The notes under the pieces: model-generated
The model's input: the letters and a program-made list of their open reading frames with translations, nothing else
Database searches by the model: none
Told to the model about the DNA's origin: nothing
Shown here: piece after piece, positions 1 to 7,498 of the stretch
How positions within the stretch are numbered: position 1 is the first letter of the stretch
How the letters are laid out: each line of letters opens with the position of its first letter
Position numbers and translations under genes: made by a program
From: Rhodococcus gordoniae
Lineage (GTDB): Bacteria; Actinomycetota; Actinomycetes; Mycobacteriales; Mycobacteriaceae
Reading direction: 5' to 3'
DNA length: 64,000 nt
NCBI RefSeq assembly: GCF_001646655.1
Contig: NZ_LPZN01000003.1
Span: 62,001 to 126,000, forward strand

Positions 1-1
1 C

Positions 2-223
2 ACGCGCACACGCGATGCCCAGCGCCGGCCCGTCCACCTGAATCCCGCGCGGCTGGAGATGCTGACCTCCTGGATCGACCGCTACCGGTTGGTGAAGGAG
101 CAGCAGTTCCGCGATCTCGACGCCGCGCTGGCCCGGGAAGCGGCCGAACACCACCACAGGGCCGAACACCACCACAGGGCCGAACACCACCACAGGGCCG
201 AACAACATCACCGGGGCGCGTGA
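2..223 (+). CDS. ArsR-family transcriptional regulator, C-terminal fragment (runs off the left edge)
   Basis: The frame is open from base 2 to the TGA at 221-223 and encodes the last 73 residues. The stretch ending in RLEMLTSWIDRYRLVKEQQF resembles the C-terminal helix of ArsR/SmtB repressors that are encoded next to SRPBCC (AHSA1) proteins. Such a protein starts 23 bases downstream here, which supports the call. The HTH domain lies outside the window. The protein ends in a tail of AEHHHR repeats encoded by 18-bp tandem units, which is unusual for the family and could bind metal or be a neutral repeat expansion. Family membership rests on the C-terminal helix and context only. Confidence 0.6.
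   Translation, partial: TRTRDAQRRPVHLNPARLEMLTSWIDRYRLVKEQQFRDLDAALAREAAEHHHRAEHHHRAEHHHRAEQHHRGA
143..214 (+). repeat. 18-bp coding tandem repeat, three perfect copies plus one degenerate copy
   Basis: The unit gccgaacaccaccacagg occurs exactly at 143-160, 161-178 and 179-196. A diverged fourth copy occupies 197-214. The period is a multiple of three, so the repeat keeps frame and encodes (AEHHHR)3-AEQHHR at the end of the ArsR-like protein. Copy number may vary between strains by replication slippage. Confidence 0.9.
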
Positions 224-246
224 CGCCCCGACACCGGAGGACTGTC

Positions 247-732
247 ATGAGCAACGCACTCACCCTCTCGGTCCCGGAAGGCGTCCCCTTCATCGACTAC
301 GAGCGGGAATTCGATTTCCCGGTCGCGGACGTCTTCCGCGCCCACAAGGATCCCGATCTCGTCGCCCGCTGGCTCGGCCCGCGAGGCATGAAGATCGAGA
401 TCGAGCAGTTCGACTTCCGTACCGGAGGCTCGTACCGCTACCGACACTCGGACGAGCGCGGAAGCTACCGCTTCGCCGGAGTCTTCCACACCGTGCGCGA
501 CAACGAGTTCGTCGTCCAGACCTTCGAATACCTCGGGTTCCCCGACGTGGTGAGCCTCGAGACACTCACCTTCGTCGACCTCGGCGACGGACGCTGCAAG
601 CTCGTGGGGCATTCGGTGTACCCGAGCACGGAGGCCCGCGACGGGATGGCGCAATCGGGCATGGAGACGGGTCTGTCCGAGGGGTTCGAGCAACTCGACG
701 AAGCCCTGGCGCAGGAGACCGCCTCGCGCTGA
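247..732 (+). CDS. SRPBCC / AHSA1-like domain protein
   Basis: A 161-residue protein of the Bet v1-like SRPBCC fold. The N-terminal DYEREFDFPVADVFRAHKDP and the RWLGPRGM segment are typical of the AHSA1 subgroup, where a helix-grip cavity holds a hydrophobic ligand. The TGG-SYRYRHSDERG region follows, then a GLSEGFEQLDEAL C-terminal helix. The ATG at 247 is chosen because GGAGG lies 6 bases upstream. A GTG at 220 would overlap the ArsR stop and lacks a good ribosome site. The gene probably forms a two-gene unit with the upstream ArsR gene, the usual regulator-SRPBCC pairing. The ligand is unknown. Confidence 0.8.
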   Translation: MSNALTLSVPEGVPFIDYEREFDFPVADVFRAHKDPDLVARWLGPRGMKIEIEQFDFRTGGSYRYRHSDERGSYRFAGVFHTVRDNEFVVQTFEYLGFPDVVSLETLTFVDLGDGRCKLVGHSVYPSTEARDGMAQSGMETGLSEGFEQLDEALAQETASR

Positions 733-751
733 GCTCCCCGGACCCGGCCGC

Positions 752-2293
752 TCACCGCAGTGCGTGGCCGAGTTCGGCGGCCTTCGCGAGCAGTTCCGCA
801 CCGTCACGGGCGACGACCACCTCGTCGCACAGTTCGGCGTAGTCGGGCATCGCGCAGGTCGCCTGCGTCCAGTACCGCTCCGGTTCCGGCGTGATCCACG
901 CGAGACGGTGCACCCGGCGACGGAGTTCCTCGAGCCGATCGACGCGCGGAGGCAGGCCGTTGCAGCGCCCGTCCCCCACCACCAGCACCGACGTCCGGCC
1001 GTCGATCGATCCGGAGTGCTCGGTGAGCAGTTCGTCGAACATCCTTCCGTAGTCGCTGCTCGCTTCGAGATCGACTGCGGGATGGGCGAGTACGGCGGCC
1101 AAGGCACCGTCGCCGTCGGCGGCGAGCAACTGTTTCGTCACGTCCACCGGACGATCGACGAAGGCGACCACCCGGCACCGATGCGCCCGCCCGTTCATCG
1201 CCTGGGCCAGCCGGAGCGTGAACGCGGTGACGGGGCGCACCGACAACGAGACGTCCGCGAGGACGAGCAGCCGCACCCGGTCGGGACGGGGCGCACGGAC
1301 GACGAGCCTGAACGGCACCCCGTCGGTCCGCATCCCCGCCCGGGCGGTCCTGCGCATGTCGAGCCGTCCGCGGGTGCGCTCACGCGGATGGGGACGGACG
1401 GGACCGCGCATCCGGCGCAACACTTCATGGCACGCCAGCTCGATTTCGGCACGGTCGATGCCGGCGGTGTCGTGCGATTCGGGTGCCTCGACGCCTTCGA
1501 TCCCCGGCACCGCGGCAGCGAGCGAGGCGACGAACGCTTCGACCGCGTCGACGAGGCGCGCGAGTTGCGATTCGGAGAGGGGTTCGTCGAGAACCTCTCC
1601 CCCGTACGTGCGGTGCGGGTCGTAGGCGTCGAGCCACGCGAGGATCGTCGCCGGATCGTCCCAGGACAGCGATCCGACGACCGCGGCCCCCGGTTCACCG
1701 GACAGATCGCCCACGGTCGTGGTCGCCGCGTTCTCGACGTCGACGGTGTAGGTGACGCCGCGACGACCCGAGTCCGCGCCCGTGTCCACCGACAGGTCGG
1801 CGTCGGAGGACGTCATCGACACATCGTCGTCGTCCTTGTGCGGGTTGAACCCTTTGCGGGCCTCCGGGGTGTCGAAGTGGTCGCCGACCTCGGCGGCGCG
1901 TTCGTTGTACTCGGCGTAGCGCGCGATGCTCGGATCGTCGCCGATCTCGAGCGCGGCCGGCAGCGACTCCGCGAACCGGGCCCGGGCAGGCCCGCCGCCG
2001 GTCGCGGCGATCGCGGCGTCGACAGCACCGAACAACTCGTCGAAGGCGCGCTCGAAACCGGCCCTCTCGTGCGGATACTTGGCGCACACCGCCCGCAGGC
2101 ACGCGCGCAGTACGTCCCTTTCGCGGGCGGGAACCAGGTCGAGCACCCGGCGTACTTCGATGCTCTCGGCCGGCGACGCCGCGACACCGTGGCGGCGCAG
2201 GAGCATGCCGAACACCGCCGCCACCACGTCGAGCACGTAGCGGGGGCGACGCTCGTCGAGCGCGGTCACCCGTCCCACCCGGGATGTGTGCAT
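752..2293 (-). CDS. VWA-domain protein, CoxE-like partner of a MoxR ATPase
   Basis: About 513 residues. The C-terminal third carries a von Willebrand A domain with a MIDAS-like LVLADVSLSV (DxSxS) and a later VLVVGDGRCNG segment, as in CoxE/YehP-type proteins. The N-terminal part is helical and acidic without a motif I recognise. The ATG at 2293 lies 7 bases after the moxR stop. A longer frame beginning at 2344 would overlap moxR. MoxR ATPases and VWA proteins usually act together as a chaperone that remodels or inserts cofactors into an enzyme encoded nearby. Here that enzyme would be the methanol oxidoreductase. The function is inferred from that pairing. Confidence 0.7.
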   Translation of the reverse strand: MHTSRVGRVTALDERRPRYVLDVVAAVFGMLLRRHGVAASPAESIEVRRVLDLVPARERDVLRACLRAVCAKYPHERAGFERAFDELFGAVDAAIAATGGGPARARFAESLPAALEIGDDPSIARYAEYNERAAEVGDHFDTPEARKGFNPHKDDDDVSMTSSDADLSVDTGADSGRRGVTYTVDVENAATTTVGDLSGEPGAAVVGSLSWDDPATILAWLDAYDPHRTYGGEVLDEPLSESQLARLVDAVEAFVASLAAAVPGIEGVEAPESHDTAGIDRAEIELACHEVLRRMRGPVRPHPRERTRGRLDMRRTARAGMRTDGVPFRLVVRAPRPDRVRLLVLADVSLSVRPVTAFTLRLAQAMNGRAHRCRVVAFVDRPVDVTKQLLAADGDGALAAVLAHPAVDLEASSDYGRMFDELLTEHSGSIDGRTSVLVVGDGRCNGLPPRVDRLEELRRRVHRLAWITPEPERYWTQATCAMPDYAELCDEVVVARDGAELLAKAAELGHALR

Positions 2294-2300
2294 CGCGGGG

Positions 2301-3374
2301 TCACCCCCGAAGTCCGCTACCCGCGGCGTCGCGACCGCCACCACCGCGTCCCCGGAAGACGGCGGTCGTGGTGTTCGCCGGGCGCGATGCGACCGTCACC
2401 CGTTCGTTCGACGGAACCGGTTCCGACGTCATCGGCTCTGCTGCAGCGGTTCCGGTTCCCCCATCGCCGAGTCGGGCCTTCACGAGGTCGACGTCGCCGG
2501 TGTACTTGAGCAGCGTCGCCAACAGCACGTCGCGCATGCCGCCCAGGGAATCCGGGTCGTCGGCGTCATGTCCCATCACCGTCGCCGCACGCGCGGCGTC
2601 GATGACCTCCGAGATCGACGGGCTCTTGCGCAGCGGCAGATCGCGCAGGGTCCGGGACAGGTCGACGATCCGGTGGGCCGTTCCCGGTCGTACGTCCGGC
2701 ACCCGCGCGGTGACGATCTCGCGTTCCCGTTCGGGTGTCGGGTAGCCGACGTGGTAGTGCAGGCAGCGACGCTTGAGTGCCGGCGACAACTCGCGAGTGT
2801 CGTTGGAGGTCAGGATCACCCACGGTGTGGACCGGGCGGTGAACGTGCCGACCTCGGGGATCGTCACCTGCCGTTCGGCAAGCACCTCGAGCAGCAGCGC
2901 TTCCATGGATTCCTCGGTGCGGTCCACCTCGTCGACGAGCAGGACCACGGGCTCCTCGGAGAGCACGGCCTCGAGCAGCGGGCGGACCGACAGGAACGCC
3001 TCGGAGTACAGACCGAAATCCTGCTGCGCGAGGAAGTTCGACGCATCCGCGAGGTCGGTGTGGCCGGCGAGCAGTTCACCGATACGGTCGCGCAGCATCT
3101 GCACGTGCAGCAGTTGTCCGGCGTAGTCCCACTCGTACAGAGCGCGGCTGTCGTCGAGCCCTTCGTAGCACTGCAACCGCACCAGTTTCCGGCCACCGAC
3201 CGCGGCGAGCGCCTTGGCCAGTTCGGTCTTGCCGACCCCGGCGGGCCCTTCGAGCAACAAGGGCCGCTCGAGTGCGGTGGCGAGGTGCACGACGGTCGCG
3301 AATTCGTCGTCGGCGATGTAGTCGTGCCGGCGTAGCGCATCCTTCAGTTCGGCGCCCGAGGCGAACGGGGTCAT
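2301..3374 (-). CDS. MoxR-family AAA+ ATPase
   Basis: A 357-residue protein with Walker A GPAGVGKTE near residue 45, Walker B VVLLVDEVDRTEE near 145, and sensor and arginine-finger segments (VILTSNDTRELSPALKRRC, then YPTPEREREIV). These identify the MoxR/RavA class of AAA+ ATPases. The last 30 or so residues are low complexity and Gly/Arg rich. The gene follows mno by 79 bases and directly precedes the VWA gene, so the three are probably transcribed leftward together, with a stem-loop at 3413-3447 in between. The predicted role is ATP-driven maturation of an oxidoreductase. The substrate is not shown by the sequence. Confidence 0.8.
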   Translation of the reverse strand: MTPFASGAELKDALRRHDYIADDEFATVVHLATALERPLLLEGPAGVGKTELAKALAAVGGRKLVRLQCYEGLDDSRALYEWDYAGQLLHVQMLRDRIGELLAGHTDLADASNFLAQQDFGLYSEAFLSVRPLLEAVLSEEPVVLLVDEVDRTEESMEALLLEVLAERQVTIPEVGTFTARSTPWVILTSNDTRELSPALKRRCLHYHVGYPTPEREREIVTARVPDVRPGTAHRIVDLSRTLRDLPLRKSPSISEVIDAARAATVMGHDADDPDSLGGMRDVLLATLLKYTGDVDLVKARLGDGGTGTAAAEPMTSEPVPSNERVTVASRPANTTTAVFRGRGGGGRDAAGSGLRG

Positions 3375-3412
3375 CCGGAGTCTCCTTCTCTGGCGTGGTC
3401 GCGGCGGAGCAG

Positions 3413-3447
3413 GTGCTCCCGGGGCGCAGGGGTCGCCCCGGGAGCAC
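3413..3447 (-). terminator. Strong stem-loop between mno and moxR (partial terminator or mRNA stabiliser)
   Basis: A perfect 14-bp stem (GTGCTCCCGGGGCG at 3413-3426 with CGCCCCGGGAGCAC at 3434-3447) has a 7-base loop. It begins 7 bases after the mno stop. No T-tract follows on the minus strand, so it may attenuate expression of moxR-vwa relative to mno rather than end transcription. Confidence 0.6.
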
Positions 3448-3453
3448 GGGTTC

Positions 3454-4725
3454 TCAGTAGGACCGGTTGATGCAGTGGTCGACCACCGGGATCATCGAGT
3501 CGACCGTGACCTCGCGGGGGTTGCCCGGGGTGCACCAGTCGCCCTGGATATGTTCGGAGATGGCCCGGACGGTCTTCTCGTCCCCGGTGATGACCTCGCC
3601 GCGACCGGCGTACTTGCCGGTGTTCATACGGTTCTTCTCGTACGAGTCGACTCGCACCTGGCCGAAGTTGTCGGGGATACCGACGTCCTTCGCGAGGCGG
3701 ATCGCCGCGTCGACCGCGGCGTCGGCGGCCTGCACGGTGGTCATGTTGCGGGTGTCCACGCCCATCGCGCTTGCGATGCGGGCGTAGTGCTCGTACCGGG
3801 AGGGCAGGTTGTACTCCCATACCCGCGGCAGAGCGATCGCATTGTTGAGTCCGTGGTGGCTGTCGAAGAAGGCCGAGGTGGCGTGCGAGATCGAGTGCAC
3901 GATGCCGAGGCCGCCGGAGTTGAAGGCCTGCGCGGCGATGTACTGGGCGTTCATCATGCCTTCGCGGGCCTTGAGGTTGCGCGGCTCGAAGACCGCTTCG
4001 CGCAGGTGCTTCGCGACGAGTTCGATCGAGTACAGGGCGTTGCCGAGCGACGGGGCGAAGTCCAGTCGTGAGACGTACGGTTCGGAGCCGTGGGCGAGGA
4101 CGTCGAAGCCGCAGTACGCGGTGAAGTGCTGGGGGCAGCTGTAGTAGAGCAGCGGGTCGTCGATCGCGAGGGTGACGATCGTGGCCTCGTCGAAGCCGAC
4201 CCACTTGTGCGGGTGGTCCATGTCGGAGGTGTCGGTGATGACGTAGGCCCAGGACGTCTCGGAGCCGGTGCCGGCGGTGGTCGACACGGCGATGTGCGGC
4301 GGGTTCTCCTTGTTTGTGGATTTCGCGAAGCCCTCGAACTCGTTGATGTTGCGACCGTCGTGGGCGATCACGACACGCGCACCCTTCGCGGCGTCGTGAC
4401 TCGAGCCACCACCGACGGAGATGATCGAGTCGCATTTCTCCTTCTGGTAGAGCGCCGCGGCTTCCATGACGTTGTAGTCCTTGGGATTGGACTCGACCTT
4501 GTCGTAGAGGACGACCTCGACACCCTGGTACTCGATCTTGCCGATCAGTTCCTCGATGATCCCGGAGCCACGCAGGCCGGTGGTCATCAGCAGCGTGCGC
4601 TCGAAACCGAGGTTCTTCGCCTCGACGCCGAGGATGTCGTGGGCGCCGACACCCATCAGCGCGCGGGGAAAGGGGTGGAACTCCTTGATCGGGAAGTCCC
4701 AGATCTGATTGAGCTCGATTGCCAT
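3454..4725 (-). CDS. mno: Methanol:NDMA oxidoreductase (nicotinoprotein, iron-containing alcohol dehydrogenase family)
   Basis: A 423-residue group III (Fe-type) alcohol dehydrogenase. It shows GGGSSHDAAKG (nucleotide-binding region, about residue 105), TTAGTGSETS, a FDVLAHGSE segment, and the metal-site region HSISHATSAFFDSHHGLNNA. The whole sequence, including the MAIELNQIWDFPIKEFHPFP start, matches what I know of actinomycete NDMA-dependent methanol dehydrogenases (Mno/Mdo). These are decameric enzymes that keep NAD(H) tightly bound and oxidise methanol and other primary alcohols using an artificial or mycofactocin-linked acceptor. GAGGAG stands about 9 bases before the ATG. It is followed by moxR and vwa, which may encode its maturation factors, and is divergent from kshB. 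Confidence 0.9.
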   Translation of the reverse strand: MAIELNQIWDFPIKEFHPFPRALMGVGAHDILGVEAKNLGFERTLLMTTGLRGSGIIEELIGKIEYQGVEVVLYDKVESNPKDYNVMEAAALYQKEKCDSIISVGGGSSHDAAKGARVVIAHDGRNINEFEGFAKSTNKENPPHIAVSTTAGTGSETSWAYVITDTSDMDHPHKWVGFDEATIVTLAIDDPLLYYSCPQHFTAYCGFDVLAHGSEPYVSRLDFAPSLGNALYSIELVAKHLREAVFEPRNLKAREGMMNAQYIAAQAFNSGGLGIVHSISHATSAFFDSHHGLNNAIALPRVWEYNLPSRYEHYARIASAMGVDTRNMTTVQAADAAVDAAIRLAKDVGIPDNFGQVRVDSYEKNRMNTGKYAGRGEVITGDEKTVRAISEHIQGDWCTPGNPREVTVDSMIPVVDHCINRSY

Positions 4726-4928
4726 GGTGTATCTCCTCGCAGAGGGGTTGTACCGGACCGGGAGTGTGATGTGGACCTCATCCGTGATTCACCATCGACC
4801 AGAGGCGAGAGAGGTGAAAGACACAGCGGCCGAAACCGTCCGGTCGCCGTGGGGTCACCACCCGTTCGGGTAGGGCGCCTCCCGCTGACCGGGTGGGCGC
4901 CACACCCACCCGAGCGGTGCCGGTACCG

Positions 4929-4958
4929 TTTTCCTCATCCCATACGCGCTGGTAACCT
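4929..4958 (+). promoter_or_regulatory. Possible kshB promoter (weak match)
   Basis: TTTTCC at 4929-4934 and TAACCT at 4953-4958 are separated by 18 bases and lie just upstream of the KstR-type palindrome. Hexamer similarity is modest, so this is tentative. Transcription from here would give a 5' leader of about 60 bases. Confidence 0.35.
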
Positions 4959-4962
4959 GAAT

Positions 4963-4976
4963 TAGAACACGTTCTA
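4963..4976. promoter_or_regulatory. KstR-type operator upstream of kshB
   Basis: TAGAACACGTTCTA matches every specified base of the published KstR consensus TnnAACnnGTTnnA. KstR is the TetR-family repressor of upper steroid catabolism in mycobacteria and rhodococci, released by a steroid CoA thioester. The site is 47 bases upstream of the kshB ATG, where it would overlap the start of transcription. The gene downstream encodes a steroid hydroxylase reductase, so motif and function agree. Confidence 0.8.
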
Positions 4977-5023
4977 GATTCGGTCGTGCGCGGCCATCTT
5001 GCAGGAGAGGACGAGAACCACCC

Positions 5024-6079
5024 ATGACGACTGTCGAGGTGCCCCACGGCTCACGCTCGGTGATCCTCACCGTGTCCGCCGTCGTCCAGGAGACCGCCGA
5101 TACGCGGTCGATCGTGTTCGCCGTCCCGGACGAGCTGCGCGACAAATTCGCCTACAAGCCCGGCCAGTTCCTCACCCTGCGCATCCCGAGCGAACAGACG
5201 GGCTCGGTGGCCCGCTGCTACTCGCTCGCGAGCTCGCCGTACACCGACGACGCCCCCAAGGTCACCGTCAAGCGCACTTCCGACGGTTACGGCTCCAATT
5301 GGCTGTGCGACAACATCGCGGCCGGACAGACCCTCGAGGTGCTCCCTCCCGCGGGTGTCTTCACTCCGAAGTCCCTCGATCACGACTTCCTGCTCTTCGG
5401 CGCCGGCAGCGGCATCACACCGGTGATCTCGATCCTCAAGTCCGCGCTCACGCAGGGCAGTGGCAAGGTCGTGCTCGTCTACGCCAACCGCGACGAGAAG
5501 TCCGTCATCTTCGCGGAGGAGCTGCGCGCGCTCGCGGAGAAGTACCCGACGCGCCTGACCGTCGTCCACTGGCTCGAATCCGTGCAGGGCCTGCCCACGG
5601 CCGACCAGCTCGCGGCGCTCGCGGTGCCCTACGAGTCGTACGAGGCGTTCATGTGTGGTCCCGGGCCGTTCATGGACACGGTCCACCAGGCACTGAACAC
5701 CGTGGGCATGCCCCGCGCCCGTGTCCATGCCGAGGTCTTCAATTCGCTCTCGGGCGATCCCTTCGCCGACCAGGCACCGGTCGAGATCAGCGACGAGGAG
5801 GCGGCCGACGCCGCGACCGTCGAGGTCGAACTCGACGGCGTGGTCCACGAGCTGTCGTGGCCGCGCAAGCAGACCCTCGTCGACATCATGCTCGCGAAAG
5901 GTCTCGACGTGCCGTACTCCTGCCAGGAGGGCGAGTGCGGCTCGTGTGCGTGCACCGTGCTCGAGGGCAAGGTCGAGATGGAGAACTGCGACGTGCTCGA
6001 TCCCGAGGACATCGAGGCGGGCTACATCCTGGGTTGCCAGGCCCGGCCGGTGACCGACCACCTCAAGATCGAGTTCTGA
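5024..6079 (+). CDS. kshB: 3-ketosteroid 9-alpha-hydroxylase reductase component KshB (FAD/2Fe-2S)
   Basis: A 351-residue class IA Rieske-oxygenase reductase. It has an FAD-binding domain (RCYSLASSPY, about residues 64-73), an NAD-binding domain (FGAGSGITPV near 125 and MCGPGPFM near 210), and a C-terminal plant-type 2Fe-2S ferredoxin domain with CQEGECGSCAC and a distal LGCQ cysteine. The length and the MTTVEVP start agree with actinobacterial KshB. It passes electrons from NADH to KshA, which hydroxylates C9 of 3-ketosteroids and leads to ring B opening. No kshA lies in the window. The perfect KstR-type site upstream supports a steroid role. A reductase for another Rieske oxygenase is the alternative. 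Confidence 0.85.
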   Translation: MTTVEVPHGSRSVILTVSAVVQETADTRSIVFAVPDELRDKFAYKPGQFLTLRIPSEQTGSVARCYSLASSPYTDDAPKVTVKRTSDGYGSNWLCDNIAAGQTLEVLPPAGVFTPKSLDHDFLLFGAGSGITPVISILKSALTQGSGKVVLVYANRDEKSVIFAEELRALAEKYPTRLTVVHWLESVQGLPTADQLAALAVPYESYEAFMCGPGPFMDTVHQALNTVGMPRARVHAEVFNSLSGDPFADQAPVEISDEEAADAATVEVELDGVVHELSWPRKQTLVDIMLAKGLDVPYSCQEGECGSCACTVLEGKVEMENCDVLDPEDIEAGYILGCQARPVTDHLKIEF

Positions 6080-6089
6080 ACCGGCAGGC

Positions 6090-7367
6090 TCACACCCCCG
6101 CGGAAGTGCCCGGCGCCGCCGAACGGACAGGCACGGGCACTTCCCGCATCCCGCTGGAGTCGGGCTTCGGCTTGCGCACGAGCACGCCGATCCCGGCCAC
6201 GAGCGCCAGCACGGCGACGATCACGCCGTAGCCGACGGCAGTGGACGTCAGCCCGAACGATCCGGCCGCCACCCCGGCGGCCATCGCGGGCACCGAGAAC
6301 GCGAAGTAGCAGACGACGAACGTCGTTGCGAAGATCCGGCCGCGTTCGTGAGGTCGGCCGAGCGAGCCGACCACGCCCATGGCCGCGACGAAGGTCGAAC
6401 CCCAGCCCACACCGGCGACGGCAGTACCCGCGTAGTACACCGCGACCCGTCCCGTGAGGAGCGCGGTGATCACCGCGGTCAGTCCCGTCGCGAGCAGCAC
6501 GGCCCCGAGGACCACGATGCGATGCGGGTCGCGGCGAGCCGTGGTGACTGCCGCAACGGTGCCCGCCGTGAACAGCGTGCCGATCGCCAGACCTGCGGCA
6601 AGGCGGTTGTCGATACCGAACACCGAATCGACGATCGACGGCCCCAGCGACATGTACAGCCCGCCGAGTGCCCACGCCGACATCAGGCTGGGCAGGATGA
6701 GCAGATAACGGCCCCGGACCTCGCGGGGCACCGACGCGCTCGGTACCAGGCTCCGCACAGCGTCGAGTCGCGACGGGAAACCCACCGACGGCGACGTCTC
6801 CGGCACGAAGACGAGCGCCATCGCCAGTACAACGGCGAGAACGCCGACGACCGCATAGCTCAGGACCGTGGGGAACGGTGCGAACTGCACGAGCACGCCC
6901 GCTCCCGCCGCGCCGAGCGCGAGTCCGAGCGACGGCGCGGCGGTGTTGATCAGCGGACCGATGTGCCTGTTCGGCTGCATCTCGATCACGGCGGCGGCCA
7001 GCGCGCTCGTCGCCGCGCCCACCGCGAGACCCTGCAGGATCCGCGCGAGCAGCAGCCACCCCACACCCGGGGAAGCGATGAACACGACCATGCTCACCGC
7101 GAGCAGCAGCAGGGCCGTCATGATGACGGGTCTGCGTCCGACGTGGTCGGACAGCGATCCCACCGTCACGAGGGCCGCGAGCAACGCGAGCACGTAGACC
7201 GCGAACACCACCGTCAGCATCGCGGCGGAGAATCCCCACATCTGCTGGTAGACGGGATACAGCGGTGACGGTGCCGACGACGACGCGGTGAGGGTGAACG
7301 CTCCCAGGCCGACCACGGCGAAACCGAACGAACGGATACGGCCATGGGGCTGCACGGGAGCAGTCAT
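6090..7367 (-). CDS. Major facilitator superfamily transporter (drug-exporter type)
   Basis: A 425-residue membrane protein with about 12 hydrophobic segments. The loop after TM2 has GSLSDHVGRRPV, the MFS signature motif A. The open frame extends further upstream but belongs there to murI read out of frame. The ATG at 7367 is chosen because GGAGG stands 6 bases before it. The gene is convergent with kshB, ending 10 bases beyond its stop, and lies downstream of murI on the same strand. A perfect inverted repeat at 7455-7475 sits about 90 bases upstream and suggests repressor control. The substrate cannot be predicted. Confidence 0.8.
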   Translation of the reverse strand: MTAPVQPHGRIRSFGFAVVGLGAFTLTASSSAPSPLYPVYQQMWGFSAAMLTVVFAVYVLALLAALVTVGSLSDHVGRRPVIMTALLLLAVSMVVFIASPGVGWLLLARILQGLAVGAATSALAAAVIEMQPNRHIGPLINTAAPSLGLALGAAGAGVLVQFAPFPTVLSYAVVGVLAVVLAMALVFVPETSPSVGFPSRLDAVRSLVPSASVPREVRGRYLLILPSLMSAWALGGLYMSLGPSIVDSVFGIDNRLAAGLAIGTLFTAGTVAAVTTARRDPHRIVVLGAVLLATGLTAVITALLTGRVAVYYAGTAVAGVGWGSTFVAAMGVVGSLGRPHERGRIFATTFVVCYFAFSVPAMAAGVAAGSFGLTSTAVGYGVIVAVLALVAGIGVLVRKPKPDSSGMREVPVPVRSAAPGTSAGV

Positions 7368-7454
7368 CGAACCTCCAGACGACGATCGGCGCGTTCCGCG
7401 CGGAAGTCGAACGATGCGCCCCCGCGCGACTCGGGTGAACACCCCTTCACCAAC

Positions 7455-7475
7455 ATACTTCGCTCGACGAAGTAT
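7455..7475. promoter_or_regulatory. Inverted repeat, probable repressor operator for the MFS gene
   Basis: ATACTTCG (7455-7462) and CGAAGTAT (7468-7475) are perfect 8-base arms separated by 5 bases. The site lies between the murI stop and the MFS start. No T-tract follows, so it looks like a dimeric regulator site (TetR or MarR type) and not a terminator. The cognate regulator is not adjacent. Confidence 0.55.
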
Positions 7476-7498
7476 TCCTCGGGCACCTGACCGGAGAC

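Noticed and set aside
143-214. Possible CRISPR-like array
   Set aside because: The units are contiguous without spacers and lie in frame inside a coding region.
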